Shown here piece after piece: positions 6,437-11,963 of a DNA stretch of 11,963 bases. Position 1 is the stretch's first letter, and each line of letters begins with the position of its first letter. Both the position numbers and the translations under genes were made by a program. The notes beneath the pieces were generated by a model that made no database searches, was not told where the DNA came from, and worked only from the letters and a program-made list of their open reading frames with translations. Source of the stretch: Woeseiaceae bacterium (GTDB lineage: Bacteria; Pseudomonadota; Gammaproteobacteria; Steroidobacterales; Woeseiaceae); the NCBI GenBank assembly GCA_013138675.1, contig WTCH01000124.1, positions 1 through 11,963 on the forward strand. The letters run 5' to 3'.

Positions 6437-7081
6437 CTAGTTCGGCGGCAGTACGGGCGCACCGGTTTTCTGTTGCACGTCTTCGAATGTCACGCCGGGT
6501 GCCAACTCGGCCACCCGGAACCCGTCCGGCGTGACGTCAACTACCGCGAGGTCGGTGAAGATACGAGATACGACTCCCGGCCCTGTCAGTGGGTAGCTGC
6601 ACGTCTCAACCAGCTTTGGTTCGCCAGTCTTGGTTGTGTGCTGGGTAATCACGTAAATACGTTTGACACCCTGCACCAGATCCATCGCGCCGCCGACCGC
6701 CGGAATGGCGCCCGGTGCACCAGTTGACCAGTTCGCAATGTCGCCGTTTGCCGCGACCTGCATCGTGCCAAGCACGCAGACATCGATATGTCCGCCACGA
6801 ATCATGCTGAAGCTGTCGGCATGGTGGAAATAGGCAGCACCGGGCAACGCCGTGACGTATTTCTTACCGGCATTCATCAGGTCGAGGTCGCGTTCGGCTT
6901 CCTCGGGGGGCGGCCCCATGCCAAGCATCCCGTTCTCGGTGTGATAAATAAACTCCCGGCCTTCGGGCACAAACCGCGTGACCAGTTCCGGAATGCCTAT
7001 GCCTAAGTTGACGTACGAGCCGTCGGGTATGTCCTGGGCGGCTCTTGCCGCCATTTGTTCTCGCGTCCAACCAGTGCTCAT
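6437..7081 (-). CDS. pcaJ: 3-oxoadipate CoA-transferase, subunit B
   Basis: A 214-residue beta subunit of a family I CoA-transferase, which moves CoA from succinyl-CoA to 3-oxoadipate. The glutamate that forms the enzyme-CoA thioester is Glu49 in HTENGMLGMGP. Other family features are YVNLGIGIPELV (23-34), FFHHADSFSM-like YFHHADSFSMIRGGHID, and SIPAVGGAMDL-like AIPAVGGAMDLVQG, all matching Pseudomonas PcaJ. The neighbouring thiolase of 3-oxoadipyl type supports 3-oxoadipate over acetoacetate, although family I transferases (AtoA, ScoB) are hard to separate by sequence alone. The ATG overlaps the pcaI stop as ATGA, as expected for the two halves of one enzyme. Confidence 0.93.
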   Translation of the reverse strand: MSTGWTREQMAARAAQDIPDGSYVNLGIGIPELVTRFVPEGREFIYHTENGMLGMGPPPEEAERDLDLMNAGKKYVTALPGAAYFHHADSFSMIRGGHIDVCVLGTMQVAANGDIANWSTGAPGAIPAVGGAMDLVQGVKRIYVITQHTTKTGEPKLVETCSYPLTGPGVVSRIFTDLAVVDVTPDGFRVAELAPGVTFEDVQQKTGAPVLPPN

Positions 7082-7788
7082 GGGTAACTCCTTCCCTCGG
7101 CAATGAGGGTGTCCTCATGGACAGGATCGGGAACTTCGACAATGCGGTTGACAAAAATGCCGGGCGTAATGACATGCTCGGGATCGATACCGCCCCGTGC
7201 CACGAATTTTTTCGTTTGGACGATGGTCGTTGTCGCCGCCATGCACATTAGCGGGCAGAAGTTGCGACTGGTCTTGTTGAATGTAAGGTTGCCAAGCGGA
7301 TCGGCGACCTCGCTTTTTATCAACGCAATATCGGCCTTGAGCCAAGGTTCCAGAACGTAGGCACGACCATTGAAATCCCGTTGCTCTTTGCCTTCAGCCA
7401 GGATCGTGCCAACGGTTGTCGGCGTGTAGAAAGCCGGAATTCCCGCGCCTGCGGCACGGATGCGTTCTGCAAGTGTGCCCTGCGGCACGATCTCGAGCTC
7501 TATCCTGCCTTCCCTGTAAAGCGCCGGGAACACTTTGGATTGGCTTGACCTGGGAAATGAACAGATCATTTTACTGACCTGGCCGTTGCCAATCAGCGCA
7601 GCCAGCCCCACCTCGCCGTTGCCCGTATTGTTGTTAATCACGGTAAGGCCGGATGCTCCATGATCGATCAATGCGTGAATCAGTTCGACCGGGCTGCCCG
7701 AGGCGCCGAATCCACCGATCATCACAGTAGCCCCGTCCGGTATATCGGCTACTGCAGCTGCAACCGATAGGTATTTCTTGTCAATCAC
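7078..7788 (-). CDS. pcaI: 3-oxoadipate CoA-transferase, subunit A
   Basis: A 236-residue alpha subunit of the heteromeric CoA-transferase. GGFGASGSP (25-33) is the family CoA-binding loop, followed by INNNTGNGEVGLAALI, ICSFPRSSQS, VPQGTLAERIRAAGAGI, and the C-terminal ITPGIFVNRIVEVPD. Length and spacing follow Pseudomonas PcaI closely. The start is GTG at 7788, with AGGAG 9 bases upstream. It begins 30 bases after the regulator gene, so it is probably read from the same promoter, and overlaps pcaJ by four bases. No ring-cleavage genes (pcaHG, pcaB, pcaD, catABC) are nearby, which is unusual for a pcaIJF set and suggests that the 3-oxoadipate has another source. Confidence 0.93.
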   Translation of the reverse strand: MIDKKYLSVAAAVADIPDGATVMIGGFGASGSPVELIHALIDHGASGLTVINNNTGNGEVGLAALIGNGQVSKMICSFPRSSQSKVFPALYREGRIELEIVPQGTLAERIRAAGAGIPAFYTPTTVGTILAEGKEQRDFNGRAYVLEPWLKADIALIKSEVADPLGNLTFNKTSRNFCPLMCMAATTTIVQTKKFVARGGIDPEHVITPGIFVNRIVEVPDPVHEDTLIAEGRSYP

Positions 7789-7818
7789 GTGTTACTACTC
7801 CTGTCGTATAAACACGGC

Positions 7819-8661
7819 CTACAGGAACACCTCTGTTTCTTCCCAAAGTGCCTCGATGCGGTCGATACGATTCGTCGCAACGTCCTGAAGGTCTCTTGCA
7901 ACCCGCGCAACGAGTAACTCGCACATCGCTACAACGGGCACCGAACTATCAAACGGACCGATAGCGGGCACTTCGATCTGAACCCAGGTATCGGCCAACT
8001 CGACCAGAGGTGATAACGGACTATCAGTGATCGCCACGACGGTAACTCCGGCGTCGACGAAGACGCGTGCGGCGGTTGCGACTTGTTTCCTGTACCGGAA
8101 GAAGTCAAACACCACGGCAGCATCTCGCGGTCCCACATCGCTCAGGTCGGTAGCATACGAGTGTTCCTCGAGTGCGCGTACGCCCGGCCGCACCATGGAC
8201 AGGCCGCTGTGTAACGCGTGAGCACCGGCCTGCGAGGTTTCTCCCGACAGAATCCATACGGTCTCGGCGCGTGCGACAGGTTGGGCGAGTTCCGCCAATC
8301 GCTCACCATCCAGCGCATCAAACACGGATGAAATGGCGTCGTCGATCGCAACGCGTGCCGGTACCTCCGTTTCGCCGGCGCGTCTGATCCGTTCGCTCGG
8401 GCGTGACAGGCGGTGGGACAAGTCGCGGCGGACATGTTGTTGCAGTTCCGTATAGCCATGGAACCCGAGCTTGGTGGCGAAGCGCACGATGGAGGGGCGG
8501 CTCGTGCCTACACGGTCGGCCAGGTCCGAAACCGTGCCGAACGCCAGCAGAGTGGGCTCGGCAAGCACTTCCTCCGCGACGCGGCGCTCCGTGGGGGTCA
8601 GCTGGCTGCTGACCGCGGCAACCAGATCCAGGGTGGATGTTGTTGGGCCACGTTTGTTCAT
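7819..8661 (-). CDS. RpiR/MurR-family transcriptional regulator (HTH plus SIS domain)
   Basis: A 280-residue regulator. An N-terminal HTH_6-type DNA-binding domain covers about residues 8-80: LTPTERRVAEEVL, then the helix-turn-helix VSDLADRVGTSRPSIVRFATKLGF at 44-67. A C-terminal SIS fold (about 125-260) contains TVWILSGETSQAGAHALHSGL, AAVVFDFFRYRKQV and TVVAITDSPLSPL. SIS domains usually sense phosphosugars; here the ligand is unknown and, given the neighbours, could be an amino acid or keto-acid metabolite. It is the first gene of the - strand unit and lies 76 bases from the divergent aminomutase, so it most likely controls both directions from the shared gap. The start at ATG 8661 is the only one that keeps the whole HTH domain. 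Family call is firm; target and ligand are inference. Confidence 0.92.
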   Translation of the reverse strand: MNKRGPTTSTLDLVAAVSSQLTPTERRVAEEVLAEPTLLAFGTVSDLADRVGTSRPSIVRFATKLGFHGYTELQQHVRRDLSHRLSRPSERIRRAGETEVPARVAIDDAISSVFDALDGERLAELAQPVARAETVWILSGETSQAGAHALHSGLSMVRPGVRALEEHSYATDLSDVGPRDAAVVFDFFRYRKQVATAARVFVDAGVTVVAITDSPLSPLVELADTWVQIEVPAIGPFDSSVPVVAMCELLVARVARDLQDVATNRIDRIEALWEETEVFL

Positions 8662-8737
8662 ATCGTTACATTATCACAAACCGCTCGGTCAATGTGTTAC
8701 ATTAGCCAACATTGGCAGCATCAGTTTGAGGTGTGAC
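8662..8737. promoter_or_regulatory. Divergent promoter/operator region between regulator and aminomutase
   Basis: The 9-base word GTTACATTA occurs twice in the same orientation (8665-8673 and 8696-8704), 31 bases apart. Its core ACATT recurs at 8709-8713, 10 bases further, so three copies lie about one and three helical turns apart on one DNA face. The second copy is also the right half of a palindrome, AATGT-GTT-ACATT (8691-8703), and GCCAA-CA-TTGGC (8705-8716) is another. The - strand has TTGACC (plus 8688-8693 region) as a possible -35, but the spacing to an AT-rich -10 is poor, so I assign no promoter box. GAGG at 8728-8731 serves the GTG start at 8738. The likely binder is the RpiR-type regulator (inference). 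Confidence 0.5.
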
Positions 8738-10192
8738 GTGGCAACAGCAGGCAAATACGTGCCGACGGAAAGGGAAAAGGCTTTCCAGAGCACCATCGAG
8801 AATCCGAAATACGAGCGGGACAACATCATCGGCCTGAAACCGTTCTTCGAGGACAAGGCGCCTGATGCCATCAAGGGGCTCTACTCCAAGGATGAACTCT
8901 CGGCATTGCTGGAACTCAGGGGTACGGAGCGCGATGTAGAAAATCGCATGCCGGTAAAGATGACGCGCCACTTTTACGAGATGGCACAAGACAGCATACC
9001 GCTGCAAAATCTCGTCAAGGCCAACCCGGACGAAACACTGAACCTGGCAGGATCCGAGGATCCGGGTCACCAGATGGACTTTGCGCCCGTTGAGGGGCTG
9101 CTGCACAAATACGAGATGGGCTTGTTGTACGCTGTCTCCACCTGCTCGGCACACTGCCGCTTCTGCTACCGCGAAGAGCTGATCAGCCAGAAAGAAGTCG
9201 AACGCCAGGACGGCACGGTCGCCAAGAAAGGTCTGGCGAAAATTAAGGACGTTACCGATTACGTGCGTGCGCACAACGAAATCGTTGCGGCGAATGGAGG
9301 GCTGCATCCGGAGACGGGTCGCGAAAAACTCAGGGAAGTCCTGTTGTCCGGCGGCGACCCGATGGTACTGCCCAATCGCAAGATTGGAGCGTGGATCGCG
9401 GCACTAGCCGAAGCGGGCGTGGAGTCGATTCGCCTCGGCACCAAGGAAATGTCTTTTCATCCGAAGCGTTTCGATGAGGCTTTCTTGTCGATGATGGACA
9501 ACTTTCATGAGAGCTATCCGGAAATTGGTTTCCGGTTGATGATTCACTTCAATCATCCGGACGAATTCCTGCTCAAGGGTAAAGACGGTGAGTACCTCAA
9601 GAATCCAAACGGCTCACTCAAGTGGCACGAGGACACCCGCAAGGCTATCGAAGGCGTTACGTCTCGCGGCTGGATCAACGTCGAGAACCAGGCGCCGATC
9701 ATCAAGGGAATTAACGATGACTCTGATGCGCTCAGAGTGATGCAACGCGCCCTGTACCGGGTCGGCGTTGGGAACCATTACTTCTTCTGCGGCAGGGACA
9801 TTGTTGCGTACCGGCACTTCAACGTACCGATCGAAACGGTATGGAAGCTCCTCAACGAATCCCAGAAAGGACTGTCTGGCGTTGAAACACATGCGCGCCT
9901 GTCAATTACGCACTACAAGGGTAAGACCGAGGTGGCGGCTGTCACCAACGAGCCGATCCCCGGTGTTCCGGGAACTGAGAACGGTGTCGTGATCTTCAAG
10001 ATTCTACGCAATGCGCTGGACGCTCCGGACCGCGGAAAAGTTTGTATCGTCGGACGTAACCCGGATGCTATCTGGTTCGATGATTACGAAGACCGAGTCA
10101 TCTACGACGAAGCCGGCCTGTACGACTACACGCGAGTAGACAAGAAAACGGTCGAGATCGAAGGATCCGTTGATGTGGCTGTCGGAGCCTGA
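8738..10192 (+). CDS. KamA-family radical SAM 2,3-aminomutase, divergent subfamily
   Basis: A 484-residue protein related to lysine 2,3-aminomutase, which moves an amino group from C2 to C3 with a 4Fe-4S cluster, S-adenosylmethionine and PLP. Visible features are the cluster motif C136-x3-C140-x2-C143 (STCSAHCRFCYRE), the SAM-binding LLSGGDP (202-208), HFNHPDEF (270-277), VENQAPIIKGIND (315-327), and Lys396 in GKTEV as the PLP lysine. It differs from clostridial KamA in three ways: about 20-25 extra residues between the cluster and GGD motifs, another insertion before VENQ, and no C-terminal zinc-binding cysteines. The residue aligned with Asp293, which holds the lysine side-chain amine, appears to be Arg353, and that aligned with Asp330 about Thr391, so lysine is an unlikely substrate and an acidic amino acid more likely. 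GTG 8738 is chosen for GAGG 6 bases upstream; earlier in-frame starts run into the divergent gene. Confidence 0.85.
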   Translation: MATAGKYVPTEREKAFQSTIENPKYERDNIIGLKPFFEDKAPDAIKGLYSKDELSALLELRGTERDVENRMPVKMTRHFYEMAQDSIPLQNLVKANPDETLNLAGSEDPGHQMDFAPVEGLLHKYEMGLLYAVSTCSAHCRFCYREELISQKEVERQDGTVAKKGLAKIKDVTDYVRAHNEIVAANGGLHPETGREKLREVLLSGGDPMVLPNRKIGAWIAALAEAGVESIRLGTKEMSFHPKRFDEAFLSMMDNFHESYPEIGFRLMIHFNHPDEFLLKGKDGEYLKNPNGSLKWHEDTRKAIEGVTSRGWINVENQAPIIKGINDDSDALRVMQRALYRVGVGNHYFFCGRDIVAYRHFNVPIETVWKLLNESQKGLSGVETHARLSITHYKGKTEVAAVTNEPIPGVPGTENGVVIFKILRNALDAPDRGKVCIVGRNPDAIWFDDYEDRVIYDEAGLYDYTRVDKKTVEIEGSVDVAVGA

Positions 10193-10230
10193 GAAAAAAC
10201 CTGCCCGCGGGTCAGGTAAGATTCACTTGC

Positions 10231-11250
10231 ATGCCCACCAACGTCTCACCCGAATACAAGAAAGCCGAAGAGGCTTACCGCAAGGTGCGCGAGCCCAGGG
10301 AACGCCTGGATTGCCTGAAGGAGATGTTACGGACGATTCCCAAGCACAAGGGAACGGAACACCTGCAGGCCGATATCAAGTCCCGTATCAAGCAGCTGAG
10401 CGAGGAACTCGCGGGCCCTAAGAAAGGCGGCCGTCGCAGTGGTCCATCGCATGTCGTGCGTCCCGAAGGTGCCGCACAGCTGTGCCTCGTAGGTCCGCCC
10501 AATGCTGGCAAGTCCAGTTTGCACGCCCGCTTGACCGGATCACACAGTGACATTGGACCCTACCCCTACACCACGCATCTGCCGGTGCCGGGGATGCTTC
10601 CTTATGAAGACATCCACTTGCAGCTGGTAGACCTGCCGCCAGTGTCAGACGACTTCATGGAGTCGTGGCTGATCAACGCACTGCAGCCCGCCGATGGGGT
10701 GTTGCTCGTGATCGACGTCAGCGACCCCGATTGCCTGGAGCAAGTCCCCACGATCCTTGAACGCCTGGCAGAAAAGAAAGCCTTCCTGACAACGGCGTGG
10801 CCAGGTCTGCAACCAGCAGAATCACAAGACACGGATGAGACAGAAGATCCGTTTCGTCTCGATCTGCCCACCGTGTTAATTGCCAACAAGAGTGATCTCG
10901 ATCCCGATCCCGAGGAAGTCAAAATCCTTGAGGAGCTGCTCGGATTGCGTTTTCCCGCTCTGACCCTATCGGCGGAGACAGGCGATGGCCTGGATGAACT
11001 CGGGCCTTTTCTATTTCACGCGCTTGAGATTGTCCGCGTCTACACCAAGACGCCGGGCAAACCGGCAGAAAATGACAAGCCCTTCACGGTACGTCGTGGC
11101 GGCACGGTCCTCGATGTCGCACGCCTGGTGCACAAAGATGTTGCGCTAGGTTTGAAGTTTGCGCGCATATGGGGTGCCGAGGTATTCGACGGTCAACAAG
11201 TCGGTCCGGAACATCTCGTCTGTGACGGCGATCTTGTTGAGCTGCATTAA
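10231..11250 (+). CDS. Obg/DRG-like GTPase with C-terminal TGS domain
   Basis: A 339-residue P-loop GTPase. Residues 1-75 are charged and helical (KKAEEAYRKVREPRERLDCLKE in part), probably a coiled coil. The G domain has G1 GPPNAGKS (88-95), G2 around YPYTT (111-115), G3 DLPP (134-137, in place of the usual DxPG), G4 NKSD (219-222) and G5 SAE (247-249). A TGS domain fills about 266-339 (VRVYTKTPGKP, GGTVLDVARLVHKD, IWGAEVFDGQQVGPEHLVCDGDLVEL). This is the order of eukaryotic and archaeal DRG proteins, which act with ribosomes; bacterial members of this type are uncommon and little studied. It follows the aminomutase by 38 bases with no terminator between, so they may share a transcript, but a functional link is doubtful. 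The start has AGGTAAG about 10 bases upstream. Confidence 0.85.
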   Translation: MPTNVSPEYKKAEEAYRKVREPRERLDCLKEMLRTIPKHKGTEHLQADIKSRIKQLSEELAGPKKGGRRSGPSHVVRPEGAAQLCLVGPPNAGKSSLHARLTGSHSDIGPYPYTTHLPVPGMLPYEDIHLQLVDLPPVSDDFMESWLINALQPADGVLLVIDVSDPDCLEQVPTILERLAEKKAFLTTAWPGLQPAESQDTDETEDPFRLDLPTVLIANKSDLDPDPEEVKILEELLGLRFPALTLSAETGDGLDELGPFLFHALEIVRVYTKTPGKPAENDKPFTVRRGGTVLDVARLVHKDVALGLKFARIWGAEVFDGQQVGPEHLVCDGDLVELH

Positions 11251-11253
11251 GGA

Positions 11254-11963
11254 TTAGGGACCCTGGTTTTCGTCGCGCGTTAGCGGGACGAAGCGAACCG
11301 CGATGACATCGCTAACAATCACCTGGCCGTCATCCTCCTTCGTCAGTACCTGGAGAGTCTGCACCTCATCTTCCGCACCGACCGGGATGACCATGTGCCC
11401 ACCAACCGCAAGCTGTTCGATCAAAGGTTGCGGGACTTCCTCCGGCGCAGCCGTTACCAGGATGGCATCGAATGGGGCCTGATCGGGCCAGCCCGCGTAA
11501 CCATCTCCGACCCTGGCCGTAACGTTGTTGTATCCAAGGCGTTCCAAAGTGTTCGCGGCACGCCGACCGAGCTCCTCGACTATTTCTATCGTGTAAACGC
11601 GGCCTGCCAATTCTGACAGAACCGCGGACTGATAACCGGAGCCCGTACCGATCTCGAGAACCGCGTCGTCTTTCGTCACTGCGGCCAGGTCCGTCATCAA
11701 CGCGACAATGTACGGCTGGGAAATCGTCTGCCGGGCGCCGATCGACAATGGCCGATTTTCATATGCGTAGCGTTTTTGCTCATCGGGCACGAACTCGTGC
11801 CGCGGAACTTGCCCGAGCACAGCCAGCGTACGTTCACTAAGGGGCGGCGCACCGTATTCTTCGGCAAGCCGGGATTCGTCGCGCAGCTCTTCGACCAGCG
11901 CCTGCCGCTGTGAGTCGTAACTCGTCTGCCCGCACGCACTGCTCAGTGCAATGCCGCCTGTAA
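11254..11963 (-). CDS. pcm: Protein-L-isoaspartate O-methyltransferase, probably exported (5' partial)
   Basis: This enzyme methylates L-isoaspartyl residues in damaged proteins so that they can revert to aspartate. The frame runs on through the window end; 235 residues are visible. Family motifs are VPRHEFVPDEQ, RPLSIGARQTISQPYIVALM (QTISQP at 78-83), the SAM-binding EIGTGSGYQ (103-111), RVGDGYAGWPDQAPFDAI, and a C-terminus with GGHMVIPVG. Visible residues 1-10 read TGGIALSSAC and then turn polar, which looks like the end of a signal sequence with a lipobox-type cysteine (Cys10), although Ser rather than Leu at -3 makes the lipobox imperfect. Cytosolic Pcm proteins usually begin near the helix LVEELR, so the extra N-terminus is real. 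An internal GTG at 11820 would cut the first helix and is unlikely to be the start. The gene converges on the GTPase gene with only 3 bases between stops. Confidence 0.9.
   Translation of the reverse strand, partial: TGGIALSSACGQTSYDSQRQALVEELRDESRLAEEYGAPPLSERTLAVLGQVPRHEFVPDEQKRYAYENRPLSIGARQTISQPYIVALMTDLAAVTKDDAVLEIGTGSGYQSAVLSELAGRVYTIEIVEELGRRAANTLERLGYNNVTARVGDGYAGWPDQAPFDAILVTAAPEEVPQPLIEQLAVGGHMVIPVGAEDEVQTLQVLTKEDDGQVIVSDVIAVRFVPLTRDENQGP

Noticed and set aside
5209..7788. Ordinary aromatic (protocatechuate/catechol) degradation operon
   Set aside because: No dioxygenase, cycloisomerase, decarboxylase or enol-lactone hydrolase gene is present in the window, and both ends of the cluster are bounded by unrelated genes.
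8471..8737. In-frame N-terminal extension of the aminomutase by 89 codons
   Set aside because: It would overlap the divergent regulator's coding sequence and the shared promoter region, has no family similarity, and a GTG with a good ribosome binding site exists at 8738.
10200..10216. Inverted repeat around CCCGCGGG between aminomutase and GTPase as a terminator
   Set aside because: The arms meet almost without a loop, there is an internal mismatch, and no T-tract follows.
1..11963. CRISPR arrays, tRNA or rRNA genes, insertion sequences
   Set aside because: I saw no regularly spaced repeats, no tRNA-like cloverleaf or rRNA sequence, and no transposase or terminal inverted repeats.

Overview
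The window is gene-dense, moderately GC-rich bacterial DNA with no gene-free stretch longer than about 100 bases. The protein repertoire (YhhL/DUF1145-like small membrane protein, PcaF/PcaI/PcaJ close to the Pseudomonas and E. coli forms, PhoA-type phosphatase, Shine-Dalgarno starts, GTG starts) points to a proteobacterium, most likely a free-living gammaproteobacterium. This placement is an inference from remembered protein families, not from a marker gene.

Layout. (1) 1-1139, + strand: the 3' end of an FAD/NAD(P)H oxidoreductase of the GltD/DsrL type with a C-terminal Fe-S region, followed with a stop/start overlap by a small two-helix membrane protein. (2) 1155-1541, - strand: a DUF3307 membrane protein. 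(3) 1606-3796, + strand: a divergent class III nucleotidyl cyclase-like protein and a lipoprotein alkaline phosphatase; a 31-base direct repeat (27/31 identical) lies on either side of the phosphatase gene. (4) 3892-8661, - strand: a compact five-gene unit transcribed as RpiR-type regulator, pcaI, pcaJ, pcaF and a beta-amino-acid-type class III aminotransferase. (5) 8738-11250, + strand, divergent from the regulator: a KamA-family radical SAM 2,3-aminomutase and an Obg/DRG-like GTPase with a TGS domain. (6) 11254 to the window end, - strand: protein-L-isoaspartate O-methyltransferase, probably exported, cut by the window edge.

How the genes work together. The most interesting unit is 3892-10192. 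Read as chemistry it is a complete chain: a 2,3-aminomutase turns an alpha-amino acid into a beta-amino acid, a beta-transaminase makes the beta-keto acid, PcaIJ loads CoA onto it from succinyl-CoA, and PcaF cleaves it to acetyl-CoA plus an acyl-CoA. PcaIJ and PcaF are specific for 3-oxoadipate, but no ring-cleavage or muconate gene is present. Working backwards, 3-oxoadipate would come from 3-aminoadipate and that from 2-aminoadipate, an intermediate of lysine breakdown. The aminomutase fits this. The two aspartates that bind the lysine side-chain ammonium in clostridial lysine 2,3-aminomutase appear replaced (one by Arg353), as expected for a substrate with a distal carboxylate. I therefore propose a 2-aminoadipate to succinyl-CoA plus acetyl-CoA pathway, controlled from a 76-base divergent promoter region that holds phased ACATT repeats. 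This is inference: the enzyme families are clear, the substrate is not proven.
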